64,000 nt of DNA from Micrasema longulum (Eukaryota; Arthropoda; Insecta; Trichoptera; Brachycentridae): contig JAGVSM010004213.1 in the NCBI GenBank assembly GCA_022494885.1, positions 186,001 to 250,000 of the forward strand, in the 5' to 3' direction. The translations under genes and the position numbers were made by a program. Positions 21,216-32,720 of the stretch are shown piece after piece (the first letter of the stretch is position 1; every line of letters starts with the position of its first letter). The notes under the pieces are model-generated. The model worked only from the letters and a program-made list of their open reading frames with translations, was not told where the DNA came from and did no database searches.

Positions 21216-22804
21216 GGGTAAAAGTGGGATAGTCGCCACACTTTTTGAAAAATGCAATTTTTCGACAAATTTACGAATTAAACTGCTTGATACTTTTGTG
21301 GCGTTTAGTTTACCTATTAGATAATATTGTACATGTGTAAAGTATTTATTGTATTTTTTTTGTAAGAAATTATTTTCGCAACCCCTATGAATGAGGATAG
21401 TTGCCTACTCGATGGGATAGATGCCTCAATGTTATTTTGAATGGTGGGATAGTTGCATTATGAAATCAGTTAAAACAATATTTTTTAAATATAACTTTAT
21501 TTTGTCACAATCATGTTTGGCACTTAAAACTAACATTGTAATGAATTATACCTTATAATTAATTCGAAATTATTTATAAGAACTTTGCACCTTTCGAGGC
21601 TATGAATTTTCCCGGTGAGTTGTTTAACTGGGCCCTCGTCTCATCGCTATTAAAAATAAGATCTGGTTTTCTTGTAAATCATGCTCCGTCATTACTTCTA
21701 GCAAAAGATCGAACATTTTTTTACTTCTGCGCGGTTAAGTCCTTACGCTCGAGTAACGGACAATCCTTTAGCCTGTCTAATACTAAGCTCTGGATGGCGT
21801 TTTAAAAAAGGTCGTAGCCGATGAGGTCCAGCTTTGCGAGTGTCATCATTGAAATTAGTCTTAATACTAAGATTATCATCAAGGTCGAATTCCAGCCTCG
21901 GTAGCATATCTCTTGTCAAAGGAAAACCCGCTTACTCTAGTTTTTGGATAAGCACAACGAGTCGTCTTTTGTTTTCCAGAATAAAAAGATATCAATCAAT
22001 TGATAGGTAGTCAATTTGAAAGAAATAATCAATGTTAACAAACAAGTTAGACAAAAAGTGGCCAAAGAAAAAAAAATATCATCATGCCCTTATTTCTGGC
22101 CTAAAAGTTGATATAACTCGTTTGTTTTAATTAATTATTTTTTAATAGTATTTAGTATAACAAAAGTATAAGGATACAATTAATCATTATTATTACCAAC
22201 CTAAAGTTAATTTTTCAGTATTTTGTTTCTCAAATTGCCTCTAAAGTGTGCTGACGGGATGTTTTATTTATGCCAAGAGTCTTTTATTTTAGAGCATCTT
22301 CGGTCCATATCTCACTTCGATTTTACGTACGTATTTGCGTGGCATTGCTGGAAAATAAAAATGCTGAATTAGTATGGGATAGATGCCCCTAATGGCAACT
22401 ATACTCACAAGGACTGGGGCATCTATCCTTTATGGAGGGGATAGACGCCCTTAAATATGTGAAATAAGCTAAATAAAAAAATACTTAAACAATAATACAA
22501 TATTTGTATTTAGTATATACATTGATCGTAAACATAAAAATATTATCACTTACCTCATACACTCAAAAGTTCCGAGCGAAATGATAAAGTAGGAAATCGA
22601 AATCCAGCAATCGTTCGCGCGTAATCACCTATTCGACGCGTTCCTCACTCACACGAACGTCACACCGCGATGCACTGGGCAGCCTGGCGGATAGAGGGGT
22701 AGAGCTTTGTTTTAAAGTAAAAATCGGCAGGGTAATCGTTATGCATGTCTCTACATGATAATCGTGGCATCTATCCCCCTACGGCAACTATCCCACTTTT
22801 ACCC
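21216..22804. mobile_element. Degenerate pogo-like DNA transposon with multiple internal terminal motifs
   Basis: The ends are 22-bp inverted repeats, 21216-21237 and 22783-22804, with one mismatch, beginning GGGTAAAAGTGGGATAG. Each is flanked by TA (21214-21215, 22805-22806), as expected for Tc1/mariner/pogo insertion. Inside, on the minus strand, are broken pogo transposase blocks (see 21575-21900). A GGGATAGNYGCC-type motif recurs about ten times in both orientations: near 21226, 21393, 21414, 21446, 22376, 22394, 22419, 22438, 22766 and 22783. The clusters sit close to each end, as subterminal transposase-binding repeats do. Confidence 0.82.
21575..21900 (-). pseudogene. Broken pogo/CENP-B-type transposase
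   Basis: On the minus strand, around 21740-21830, the translation gives RLRPFLKRHPELSIRQ, then a Ser/Arg-Ala segment ending in a stop. This is the second helix-turn-helix (CENP-B type) region of pogo/Tigger transposases. In another frame at 21578-21658 it gives IFNSDETRAQLNNSPGKFIA. This matches the NxDET block that carries the first catalytic Asp, followed by the pogo-type PGK...A.KGAK segment. Several stops and frameshifts lie between, and the rest of the DDE domain is not recognisable. An open frame on the plus strand at 21602-21805 is only the antisense of this. Confidence 0.75.
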
Positions 22805-22806
22805 TA

Positions 22807-23335
22807 TTTAACATAACCAAAAATATGAGTTATATGTTTTGGAGATTATTTATTTGAATAATAAAGCCTTAGAAATTCAAACAACATTATAATAACAGAA
22901 AAGTTACCTAAAGGGATATTTACAGTTTTGTGCTTTCATATTTTTTATTCAGTGACATTTGTTTATTAAATTAATATTTAACATTTAACAGGTATTTTTA
23001 TAAATCATGAAATTTATTTTTGAACAGCTTGCAATCTTGAAAGTCTTATCAAGGCTATTAAAAAATTCAGCTAAAATTAGTAAGGACCTTATATGTGTCC
23101 GGGTAAAAAAATACAAACAAGTGTTTTTGACTCGATGACCACTTTCGGGTCAAAATCCTGAAAAAGAAAATTAGTTGGGGATAAGTCGACCTCGTAGCGT
23201 AGTGCCGTTCGACATTAAATATTTTTTTATAAGGTGGTTCTACACTGCAATATTTCATTGTTTCTAGATTGGCACCCGAAGCGTAAATTACATATATGTA
23301 TACAATTTAGATACAATTTAGCGTAACAAATGATC
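22807..23335. other. Intergenic, no gene seen
   Basis: AT-rich DNA. I see no coding, RNA or repeat signature that I can name. Confidence 0.4.
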
Positions 23336-23336
23336 G

Positions 23337-23430
23337 AGACACGCTGCAATTAACGTTTCAATGCAGTGCCCTATGCACCCTGGGTGTGGAAAAGGAAATG
23401 GTGATGGCGATAATGACCACCAGGTATGAA
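23337..23430 (+). repeat. SINE body fragment (family S)
   Basis: The reverse complement of ATGCAGTGCCCTATGCACC here matches the body of the family S SINE (for example at 39600 and 63248). Similar scraps lie at 29115-29180 and 30765-30840. Confidence 0.5.
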
Positions 23431-23434
23431 AGTC

Positions 23435-23905
23435 TGATTTTTCTTCTTCTTCAGCCTTATTCCCTCTTCTGCTGGATAAAGGCCTCTTCCAAACGTCTCC
23501 ATTCCTTCCTATCACCCGCTTTAATCATTCACGTTTTACCGGCAATACAGGCAATGTCGTTGACCCATCTTTTCTGTGGCCTTCCAACACTTCTTTTGTT
23601 TGCCCATGGTCTCCACTTTATTATTCTGGGTATCCACCTGCCATCATTTTGTCTCGCCAAGTGTCCTGCCTATTGCCATTCCAATTTCGCTGCACGATCC
23701 ACGATATCCACAACTCCGGTTCGGCGCCTTGTTTCTTCATTTCTTACTCCGTCTCTTAGACATACACCGAGCATCTGTCTTTCCAAGGATCGTTGCGTGC
23801 ATTTTAAGTTATGGCTACTTTTTTGTGTTACAGACATGGTTTCTAGTCCGGATGTTGTCACCGGTAATATGCACGATTCATATACTTGTCTTTTCAAGCA
23901 TATAG
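23435..23905 (-). pseudogene. RTE-like LINE 3' end (5'-truncated)
   Basis: The minus-strand frame contains RQVYESCILPVTTSGLETM, LERQMLGVCLRDGVRNEE and RTGVVDIVDRAAKLEWQ. These are the well-known post-reverse-transcriptase blocks of RTE-type LINEs, often mis-annotated as craniofacial development protein 2. Downstream blocks (RKEWKRLEEAFIQQK in other frames) follow with stops. A GAAGAAGAAG run near 23440-23450 is probably the 3' tail. Only the 3' end is present. Confidence 0.78.
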
Positions 23906-23959
23906 GGACTTCTTTATTTTCAAAAATATATTTTAATTTTAAAAGCAGCCCAACTTAGC

Positions 23960-24864
23960 CCTATTCTTCTTGGTAACTCCGCTCTCTGGTTATATTTACC
24001 AAGTTTGACTTTGTGTCGTAGACATATAATTGTATTCAAGAAAAATACACCTCATAATTATATGATAACTTGTATTTAAACATAAATTAAAAATACTTAA
24101 TACGCTTCACCTGATTTATTGTGACCAATTAGCACTTTCATTAACGACCATCTTAAGACTAATAAATAATGTACAGTGTTAAGTTTATTTTTGCAAACTA
24201 AATGTTATCTTGAGTAAAGTACAAAAAATAGTCAAAAGATATACAATAATATTTCGGTGCAACAAAATGGGACAAAGTTTAATGCAAACATTTCTTCTGC
24301 AATGCTATTCTCTGTATTGAAACAAACAATGTGAAATTCGTGAAGCAAAACACGTACCTAGCGAAATAACACACAGTTATTCGTCAAATTAAGCTTGTTA
24401 GTTCCTCCCTTCCCTCACCCCTCTAACCATCCCTCCACCCCACCAGCAGCCCTAACCCTTCCTTGTTTACCCCCTGGAACAGGGAAAAGGAAAGACGCTC
24501 CAATATGCAAATATCGGTTTTGAATGTTAAACAAAAAGTTTACTCTGACTGAGCTATCGTTAAATGAATAGTGTGGTGAGATTGAACTAACTTTGATATT
24601 ATTTTTAATATTGAAATCAATGGAAAAACAAAGTTTCTCTTAATTTATATCCACATATAAAATATGCTCCCTAGTTAACTTAATTAATTAATTCTTACCT
24701 ATTTTATTTTATTTTATCAAAGAGCTGCCAATGAAAAAAATAAATCAAGTGGTTTTTTCTTGAAAGGATGGTAATGTGAAATGGATTCGTTCAAAACAAG
24801 ACAGAAGTGGACTAAAAGAAACATTGTTTATAAACAAACAATAAACAAACAAACAAACAAACCA
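23960..24864. other. Intergenic with a C-rich block
   Basis: No gene. 24397-24480 is strikingly C-rich and pyrimidine-biased (CCTCCC, CACCCCACC), against an AT-rich background. 24833-24860 is an (AAAC)n run that looks like the tail of the adjacent minus-strand LINE. Confidence 0.5.
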
Positions 24865-25258
24865 TCACGCCGTTTCCCCGTAAGGGTAGGCAGAGAGGAT
24901 AAAACGCCATATCACTCTATCTTTGCACACAGACCTCGCTTCCTCTACATTCATACATCTTCTCATGCACGCACGCCGATCATTCCTACTTTTGACATGT
25001 CCATCTTCAAGTATTTGATGGACTTGATCGTGCCATGTCTTTCTCGGTCTTCCCTTTTTTTGCATCCATCAACATTCGCATCGTAGATCCTTTTAGCCGT
25101 TCTTTCGCTGTCCAATCGCTCTACATGTCGAAACCAACGCAGCACCCCTTTCTTGATTTTGTCTATAATGCACATCTCAGCCTTGCACAGTCCACGGATC
25201 TCGACATTTGTGCACCTATCATACATCGTTTTACCACAACACATTCGCCGTCGTACAA
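24865..25258 (-). pseudogene. RTE-like LINE 3' end, family R2 (copy 1)
   Basis: Minus-strand blocks in two frames: VLRWFRHVERLDSERTAKRI, GRPRKTWHDQVHQILE and CMRRCMNVEEARSVCKD, ending with a tail like AYPYGETA and a stop. These are the last ~120 residues of an RTE-like ORF. At least one frameshift separates the halves (near 25065-25080). Other copies are at 38420-39035, 46834-47590 and 52368-52612. Confidence 0.82.
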
Positions 25259-25338
25259 TTAAATGTTCTAATTTTTACCGCGAGTAAGAAAATATTTTTA
25301 TATCCGATTTTCCGTAGTACTTAACTTCTTAAGTGTAT
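25258..25338 (+). repeat. Dispersed repeat, family B (fragment)
   Basis: ATTTTTACCGCGAGTAAG, then a CCGATTTTCCGTAG-type block, matches the 3' part of the repeats at 31728-32000 and 41614-42290. Confidence 0.55.
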
Positions 25339-26601
25339 CGCAGCCCGACTGCTCTTTTAATCGGAATACATATTAGCTTGGCAAATTACAAAACGGCTCC
25401 GTATTGTAAAAGGGCCAATCGACGATTAGACGTAATGCATTTTTGCTGAATTTTCACCCACGCGCCATAGTCAATTTTTTTTTCCTAATTCATTTCGGCT
25501 AACTGAATGATCCGCCTCTATTTTTTTTATTTATCTAAAAAAAGCTACGGTGCTCATGGTTTCAGGGGAAAAACGGACATTCACTCAATATTTCCGGGTT
25601 CTGGGATAAGAATATGACTTGATATGGCCAAAATACCCGAATACGCATTGGTGCGCGTAAAAAAAATAAAAATAGAGGTAAAAAATAATATCGTTGTCTA
25701 TATTCTTTCTTTTAACACAAAATTTCGACAAAGCTACAAGGATAAGTTTTCTGTCAAATATTTTATTACGCTTTTTCATAAAAAAATAACAAACAAACAA
25801 ATTTAAAAAAGATTAATCAAAATTTGGCTGAAGAAAATCAGGATCAAAGAAATAAAAAAAAATTTGGATGGCACGTGAAATATGAAAAAAAAAAAATTCA
25901 ACACTCTACAGTCGTCCTTAGAACAGATTTCCCTAGTAAGGAGGACTCTTTAATTACCTTTGTTTATAAAAAATGTTATAATAATTTAAATAAATAAAAA
26001 ATACATCCGGAATAATATTTTGATGAGTTTTGGAAAGAAAAAGTAGGTTTTTTTTAGGTAAGTAAGGTAAGGTTAGGTTGGTTGTGTTTTCTGCTTATTT
26101 TAATTAAACAATTAATAACGAAACGAGGATGTTTTCTTTTAAAATAAAGTAAATAACATTATTATTTTGGTCTCTCTTACGCTCTTTATAAAATATCTAA
26201 TATCTTCGCCAATTTACATTGCGACTAAACACGGCTAGCCGAACTTTGAAAAGTAAAGTATTGACAATATAGTTAAACTAATAAATAAGAAATCAAACAC
26301 TGATTTGAGTCTAAGGACATTCAATCCATCTGATCTTCACATTTGTTTGAAAATGCCCTAACAAGGCGAAACAATTGTCACGAAATTTTTGTTTTTATAT
26401 TTGTAAAAATAAAATAATGTGTTCAGTAGACTCGAATCAGTGTTTGATTTTTTATATTATAAGTTTAAATATGGAGTTCTACAAAATAAACTCGACATCA
26501 ATCAACAAATTAACAATATAGTTTATCGTCGATTAGCCGATTTACAATACGAAGCCGTTTTGTACAATATGTATTCCGGCTAAAATGACAATCCGGCTGC
26601 G
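25339..26601. mobile_element. Unclassified DNA transposon with ~85-bp terminal inverted repeats
   Basis: Left end 25339-25427 and right end 26516-26601 are inverted copies beginning CGCAGCC(C/G)GA. Shared blocks include GGAATACATATT, ACAAAACGGCT and AATCGACGAT. The 1.26-kb element encodes no recognisable transposase; the small open frames inside (around 25585-25806) match nothing I know. I could not define a target duplication. It is a non-autonomous or gutted DNA transposon of unknown superfamily. Confidence 0.72.
26290..26451. repeat. Small inverted repeat pair
   Basis: AAATCAAACACTGATT at 26290 and its near-complement AATCAGTGTTTGATTT ending at 26451 bracket about 110 bp. The pair lies inside the larger TIR element. 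Confidence 0.6.
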
Positions 26602-27139
26602 TCATATACACACTGTTTCGGATTCATTTTCTTTTATTCAAGTGTCAAACCATTTCTTCCTTTGATTCCGGTGGTCCTTATTTTGAATCCCAACGTACCT
26701 ATTCCTCCCTGACGGCGAGTCAAGAAAGCAACGCGTGACAACACAACAAAAAAACTGTACCGCAAACAGCAACGAAAACCGTACCGCGAGCGTGACAGTG
26801 ATTTTGAATCACCAACATATAAGAAAACGTGCAAAGTGACCAGTGCAAACGATAACGGTGTCTTTCTGGACCAGTGCCAAAGGGAGGAAACCGTAAGTCC
26901 TTACTCCTTTCATTAATTCCAGGATTGACACTCAAAACCATAACGTCAATTAGTTTACCTAAAATCAAACGTTCCCTGTTTTCTTCGAACACGCGTATCG
27001 CGAGAGGGCAGGCCTTGTTTACAGTCCCGAGGTCGAAGGTATCGAGCATCCAACACACAGATTTAATAGTTATCTGTAATGGACAACAGTGTTGACTATG
27101 AGATCTCTCTTCAACACTTTGTCATCATTATTTCCCCAC
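26602..27139. other. Region with moderate GC, no gene seen
   Basis: 26640-27060 is less AT-rich than its surroundings and open in short frames on both strands, but none resembles a known protein. Splice-like signals cannot be linked to an exon. Confidence 0.35.
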
Positions 27140-27335
27140 CGCACCCAAGGCACGGCAGTGGTACTCCAATAACAGCATGTCTTGATCATTTTTGTTATAT
27201 GGAAGGTGAGGTCTTACGCTTTAGGTGGTAGTCCAGGAACAATGAAATATTGCAGTGTTGAACTACATTTAAAACTGCCAGGAATCTAACCCGGGACTTC
27301 GAGTATTGTAGGCGTGGTACTCGTCCAGGGTTCTG
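27140..27335 (-). mobile_element. SINE, tRNA-Gly-like family S (diverged)
   Basis: The body block TCTTACGCTTTAGGTGGTAG, then GAAATATTGCAGTGTTG, matches the copies at 63228 and 63540. A diverged minus-strand tRNA-like head with a B-box-like GGGTTAGATTCC lies at about 27285-27300. Confidence 0.6.
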
Positions 27336-28117
27336 GTGCTATTTCATACTAATAAGTGTATTTTTTTCCCACCATGATACAGAGAGTATCAGTAATGGAT
27401 ATTATCGCCAGCGATTTCGTTAAATCAGTCACTCAATTGGACGGCTAGGCTGTTCGTTAAATGCCAGTGCCTTATTTAAGTATTTAGCAGCAACGGATAC
27501 ATCACTATGTAACCCGTATAAAATTATAAAATAATAATAAGATAAGGTTTAAGTTTAGTTTACTTAGTTTTTTTTTTTTTTACAAACAACCTTTGTGTAA
27601 TATGTAAAAAACACCGTTATTTATTTTTGTTTTGATTTTATTATTGTTATGAATTTTAATATTAGTATGATTTGTATAAACCCATCGAGAGATAAATACT
27701 GGGAGTGCCTCCTCCCCACGAAACAGAAAACGATGGAAAGGGTTGCCTTTGGGAGATAAAATACCTCCGTCGTATTGCAGGATATAACAGATAATGTAGT
27801 TACTTCTGAAATTGTTCAGAGCAGAGTTACCAGGCGGGCGATTCATTCCAATCACGTCTCTTCTTGCGCGATTTAATTTCCAGACAAAATGCGAACGAAT
27901 GATAAAGCTCCATGGCTCATGACGGTGAATGTGCTGTGCACTTTGAAATTAAATACTAAAATTCTTGGCATGAAAAGATTCAAAAGTTTTTTCAATCTCA
28001 CTTTGAAGGAGTCGTCAGTTGAAATCGTTCGTATCTAAATAATAACTTTTTTTTTGTAATAAATATATGGGTTTTGTAAATTAGCAACTGTTTTATAGGG
28101 TATCGTTGTTTAAAAAA
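27336..28117. other. Intergenic with repeat scraps
   Basis: 27405-27470 shares GTTAAATCAGTCACTCAATTGGACG-type sequence with 40575-40610 and, inverted, with 40895-40930. The rest shows no gene. Confidence 0.4.
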
Positions 28118-28121
28118 TATA

Positions 28122-28693
28122 CACGGTTTTTCAGGGCCAGACCGCGAAACTTCAGAGGACCATTCCTCATGGTAAACTTTATAAAAAATCCTAATAAAAA
28201 ATTTCCAAAAAGACATTAAAAAAAAAAAAATGTAATCCCAAAATGTAGTAACTCCTAAATTTCTCGGTCGAGCAGTCCCTCCGCAAACCCCTACCCCTCT
28301 CCTACCCAGCCGCTTCCCTTGTCCGCGTCTGTTGCGTATCACCAACAAGCTACAAAAAGTGGCTTGGTGGGATTTTAGTTTTAGTAAAAATATAAAAAAA
28401 CAGGTGAATTTTTTTTTTAAATTGTAAAAATGTATAATTATGCTATTAAATAACAAAAAAAAAAAACTTCGTTGCTCAAATACGTTTTTGTGTCAATTTT
28501 TTTTTGTCGGGGAGAGGTAGGAGTTTGCGGAAGGGATGCTAGTCCGAGAAATTAAAGATTCACTCCGTTTTGAGAGCATAACTTTTTTTTTTTTTTAAAT
28601 TACTTTTTGGAAAATTTTTATGAGGATTTTTTAAAAAGTTTACCAAGATGAATGATTCTCTGAAGTTTCACGGTCTGGCCCTGAAAAACCGTG
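28122..28693. mobile_element. Fold-back MITE with ~190-bp arms
   Basis: Outer ends are CACGGTTTTTCAGGGCCAGA (28122) and its complement ending at 28693, both flanked by TATA (28118-28121, 28694-28697). The two arms align over about 190 bp each (28122-28312, 28507-28693), with long A/T runs drifting in length. The centre has no gene. A TA or TATA target duplication suggests a Tc1/mariner-type MITE. Confidence 0.82.
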
Positions 28694-29039
28694 TATACAT
28701 CTAAAGGGGCACGTACGAAAGTATCAATTTAGGACAAAATATTTTAGATGTTACCGTCGTAAGTTTAATAGTTTTTTTTTACTGCCAATTGATAAGGCCA
28801 CATTAAATCAAGATTGCATTTCGCACCATTTCGTAACCTGAAAAACTTACTAATTAATAAGTTATCAGAAAATAATAAAAGATTTATCGAATTCTCCTGG
28901 TTTAATTTTAGTCACCATATGGAGATGATCTTAGTTTTAAAGTTGAATAAATCATACGACTGCGTGGTATTAATAAATAAAATTTATTTGTTGTTATCCG
29001 TGTCCGGACGGATAATGAATACAGTTCTATATTAATAAT

Positions 29040-29335
29040 TACGCCTCTTATCGTAGTGGTTGGCGCTCTCGCATTCAGGTCTGATTCCTAGGAAGATCGA
29101 AAGATCCAGTTCAATTGCAGTTGCAGTACGAATGCAGTGTTTTATGCACCGCAAGGTACAAATAGGAAAATTGTGAAGATAAAGAAATATTTTGATTTTA
29201 AACATTTCGTCGAGTCGTAAAAACTTGTGCTGGAAAAATGTGAATCGAGTTGTGATAGAGTGGGATTTGAACCTAGGACCTTCAATCCATGAGTTTACAA
29301 CACTACAATGTGACCACCACACGGTTCAAATATAT
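29040..29335 (-). mobile_element. SINE-like element with tRNA-like head
   Basis: The minus strand of about 29265-29325 has an A-box-like GTGGTGGTCACATTGTAGTG and a B box (GGTTCAAATCC). At 29115-29180 the SINE body block GCAGTGTTTTATGCACC is present. The two parts are not in the order seen in family S, so this may be a composite or a related family. Confidence 0.5.
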
Positions 29336-29803
29336 TCCTACACATACTTTAAGTTGACCAGTATGTATGTAGGTAATGATGTGTAAGAGTTATAAAGTTC
29401 TTAGTCGAATGCTGTAAAATTAATAACGCGTCACACGTTTTATAGGCGCTGTGCTCCACCACTGGCAATGGCGGGTGCAATGCTTACTACCGAAACGAAA
29501 CCTATTTCGCTTTCATTCAACAAACGTATTAGTGTATACATTAAAATCATAGCAGTGAGTGTTCTGCTGTCATGTGGAAAAACGAGGTTTATAAACCATT
29601 TTATAAAATATTCTTCCAAGTACGAACTCCATAAACAGAAGATGTAATACAAGTTTCTACATAAATACATATTTTGTTTTTACTACTGCTTCTTGGAAAT
29701 GGAGGTACTGAAAAAAAATCGTGGATCAATGGGTTTGTCGAATTAGAAAATACTGATTGAAACGAGTTGAATATTACAAAAGTTTTCAAATTAATTCTAA
29801 GGC

Positions 29804-30516
29804 ATTGTTTACACATGTTCAATACAATAGACAGGACAACATCTTGTCCCAGCTCCGTAAACAGCCTCAACCGCGCAGGACACAACGTTGCGCTGCGCTG
29901 GGACAATACGAAAATTCATCCACAGTTCACACGAGCGTGCTGCGAAAATGAACACACGACAGCCTTTATTACGAGTGAGTTCATGAAAATTGTACTTATT
30001 TTATACAAAGATGAATTGGAATTTTTAACGATGAACTAAATAATAAACATGCCCGGGAGCGACATGTTTACGTCGATATCGCTATTGTCTTAAAATCCTG
30101 TCCGTGCGCGTTCATTATTTATTTATTTTACATAAACATACAGTTGACAATGATTAAATTACATGATAAAGATAAGGTTTAAAGACAGACCAGCGAAGTT
30201 TTTAAATAAAAATCATAAATATTTCATTATGGTACATATTAATGTGTGCGTTCGTTAACTATATGTATATGTATGTAAAATGGTGTGTTCGTGTATATTT
30301 GTATGAGAGTAAGCGTACATGTGTATTTGTATGTTTTTATACGAGTACAATACGGCCGGTGTTGGAGGTAATTATTGCTCCGCGGAGATAACCCACCCGT
30401 CTATCTCCGTGGCAATGTCTCGGAACAATGTTCTGTGTTACAAATTGCTGTTTCACATGGACAATAGGTCGGGCAATGGGACATAACGATATTGTATTGT
30501 CCACGTGTAAACGATA
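29804..30516. mobile_element. TIR element, non-autonomous
   Basis: The left end (about 29804-29850) contains TTGTTTACACATGTTCAATA, then CAATAGACAGG. The right end, reverse complemented, gives TCGTTTACACGTGGACAATA, then CAATATCGTTATGTCCC. The interior repeats related GGGACAATAC and CACATGGACAAT words (29898, 30456), as in TIR elements with subterminal repeats. No transposase is seen. Confidence 0.6.
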
Positions 30517-31727
30517 TTCAACTTTGCATCAGATTGTTGTGATGATAATAACCGATTAAATGCATTTCAAAGTAATAAACATCACAGAATAATATTTTTT
30601 GAAAAGAAAAACGAAACTAAATGTGATGCTAAGAACTAAATGTGACGTTATTTCTCTTAAAATACGTGGACGTGGAATACCGGGTTTAAATGCAGTTTTA
30701 CCCAGAAAAATGACATTATTCCTTAATCATTTTAACTTTCATGTATGAAAAATAATAGAAATACACTGCGTTTTGAGTACGAATTCAGTGCCTTATGCAC
30801 AATTTGATAGGGACAGAAAAATAATTATGATTATGAATAATGATATAATTATTCACATTCTGAAATTATTAATTCATTGATTGATAAGTTAAGCATATGA
30901 ATATTTGTAATTAATTTGGATACATTACGTTTGAATAATTAGCATGCCTATGTTAATGTGTTAGTGCCTGTCGGTGAAGCAAGTAAACATACAATTTTTG
31001 CCTGTGTAAGTACGCACATTTGAATGATTCACGGGTCGCGGTAACGTTGGGAGCTTATATAGTACTGACCTCTATTTCAAAGAATAAGTAAACATACTTT
31101 TGTTTGTGGTTAATAGGCTGGTTTAGATGAAAACAGTGGTTATTAAAGATTTAAAAAGACTATATTATTGAATTTTTTTTGAATGTTTGGAAAAACTGAC
31201 ATGCCAAAAAAGTATTTTCACTTGTACTTCGTAAACAAAGTTATAAGTGATGGTTAGGCACCATTTTTTTGTTATTTTAATAACTGTACGTGAATGTGCG
31301 GATGTGTATGTGGCTAGATTAAAGGTATTGGTGTTTGATTGCTCGATTCTGTGTTTATAATGCAGATATGTGTGTGGTACTAGATCTGATCACGCTCCGT
31401 TGGCTATATGGCATTGCTAATATAGGGTCTGTGTAGATAGGTCTCCTCTTTGCATAAGCAAATGAAGACTACGGGAACGTAACGATCAGTCCCATTTTCA
31501 CCAGACTCAAATGTGCAAAATGTTTGCATAAAAAATAAGATGATAAAAAAAATAAATATATTTTTCTCATTTTTACCATAGCAAATGCATAAATACTAAC
31601 GGAATAATAAGGAAAATTAGCGGTGTTTCTGATTTTTTTATTTGTTAATAGATTGCAAAACTAAGCCAAAATTTAAAAAAAAATAGCATTTTGACTTTTT
31701 AAAGTTTTTTTTTCTGGTATTAATCCT
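30517..31727. other. Intergenic, no gene seen
   Basis: AT-rich. A family S body scrap lies at 30765-30840 (CAGTGCCTTATGCAC). Nothing else is recognisable. Confidence 0.4.
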
Positions 31728-32000
31728 CGTGTGACGTTTCAAGTTCTCTTCCGCTTCTTCTCGGTCAGGTCTGCCGATTGGTCCGTTGACGGCAAGTTTA
31801 CCGTAAATCTTCCACAATTCTCTTATCTTATATATGAACTAATGACGTCGTTTGAAATAGTTCGTGTTTATTTAAATATTTTTTTCGTACATTTTAAAGA
31901 AACTTTGCGGTTTAATTTATTGCTCTAGTTTTTACCGCACGAAAGAAAACATTTTTTGTATCCAATCTACCGTAGAGCTGAAGTTCCTTATTATGGCACA
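31728..32000 (+). repeat. Dispersed repeat, family B (copy 1)
   Basis: It begins CGTGTGACGTTTCAAGTTCTCTT. Further blocks (GTCTGCCGATT, CTAATGACGTCGTT, TTTTTACCGC, a CCGTAGAGCTGAA-type end) recur in order at 41614-42290, where the repeat is split by an insertion. No protein is encoded. Confidence 0.68.
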
Positions 32001-32329
32001 AAAAAATATTATGACCATTTTGGAACTATAAAGTACGATTCAAAAGTACCCCTCCCAAACGAAAACATATTTATACTACAGAATATAACCCATTAGGGAG
32101 GGTCCGATGTCTTGCAGGGTACCCGCTGACACAGCGCTGGTTTAAACTGTGCAACTCGGTTATAAGCTTCGACTATACCCTGTCTGCGTAATCTATGAGT
32201 GTGAAAGCACTACAATTAATGATACGAATCATCACGGAAATATAATATAACCCATTTTACACGTATCGTCCAAATCCACACGGCACATAAAATAAAGGTG
32301 GATTGACATTCATCATATTATTTATTAAT

Positions 32330-32720
32330 TTTATTTTATTTTACTCTATACATACTTATACAATTTATACACCTATGAGGGCGGGTAAATTGCCTTTAGG
32401 CAATTTCTTCCTATCTACTCAAACCGTACAGTTTGAGAAAATTACAAGTGCATAGACATATTGAATCTTACAATTTTATACAAAATAAAAAACAAAGATT
32501 AACAAAATAAAAATATAAGAAGAAATAAGAAGAAGGATAAATTTAAATCTTGACTTATATGTAAATAAAGAAGAGGCGTCTCTAACATTAGTGGGTAGAT
32601 TATTCCATAATCGAGCAGTTACTTCTGTGAATGATCATATTCGTTTGTATTTAATTGAAAATTATGAGGCGGCTACGCTTAGGTAAAAGTCTCATAAAAA
32701 GAAAAAGAGTGGAGATTATT
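32330..32720 (-). pseudogene. LINE 3'-end fragment
   Basis: In the minus-strand reading at about 32540-32660, with frame slips, short blocks resemble the C-terminal W-N-x-L-P region of Jockey/CR1 LINE ORF2 (LWNNLPTNVRDASSLFTYKS). The 32340-32420 part resembles LINE 3' UTR sequence seen near 20400. The evidence is short and frame-broken. Confidence 0.45.

Noticed and set aside
21602..21805. 67-codon open frame on the plus strand
   Set aside because: It is the antisense of the pogo transposase remnant, which matches known motifs on the minus strand.
23386..23958. 190-codon open frame on the plus strand
   Set aside because: It is antisense to an RTE-like LINE 3' end on the minus strand.
27998..28456. 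152-codon open frame on the minus strand
   Set aside because: It lies largely inside the fold-back MITE at 28122-28693 and has low-complexity composition.
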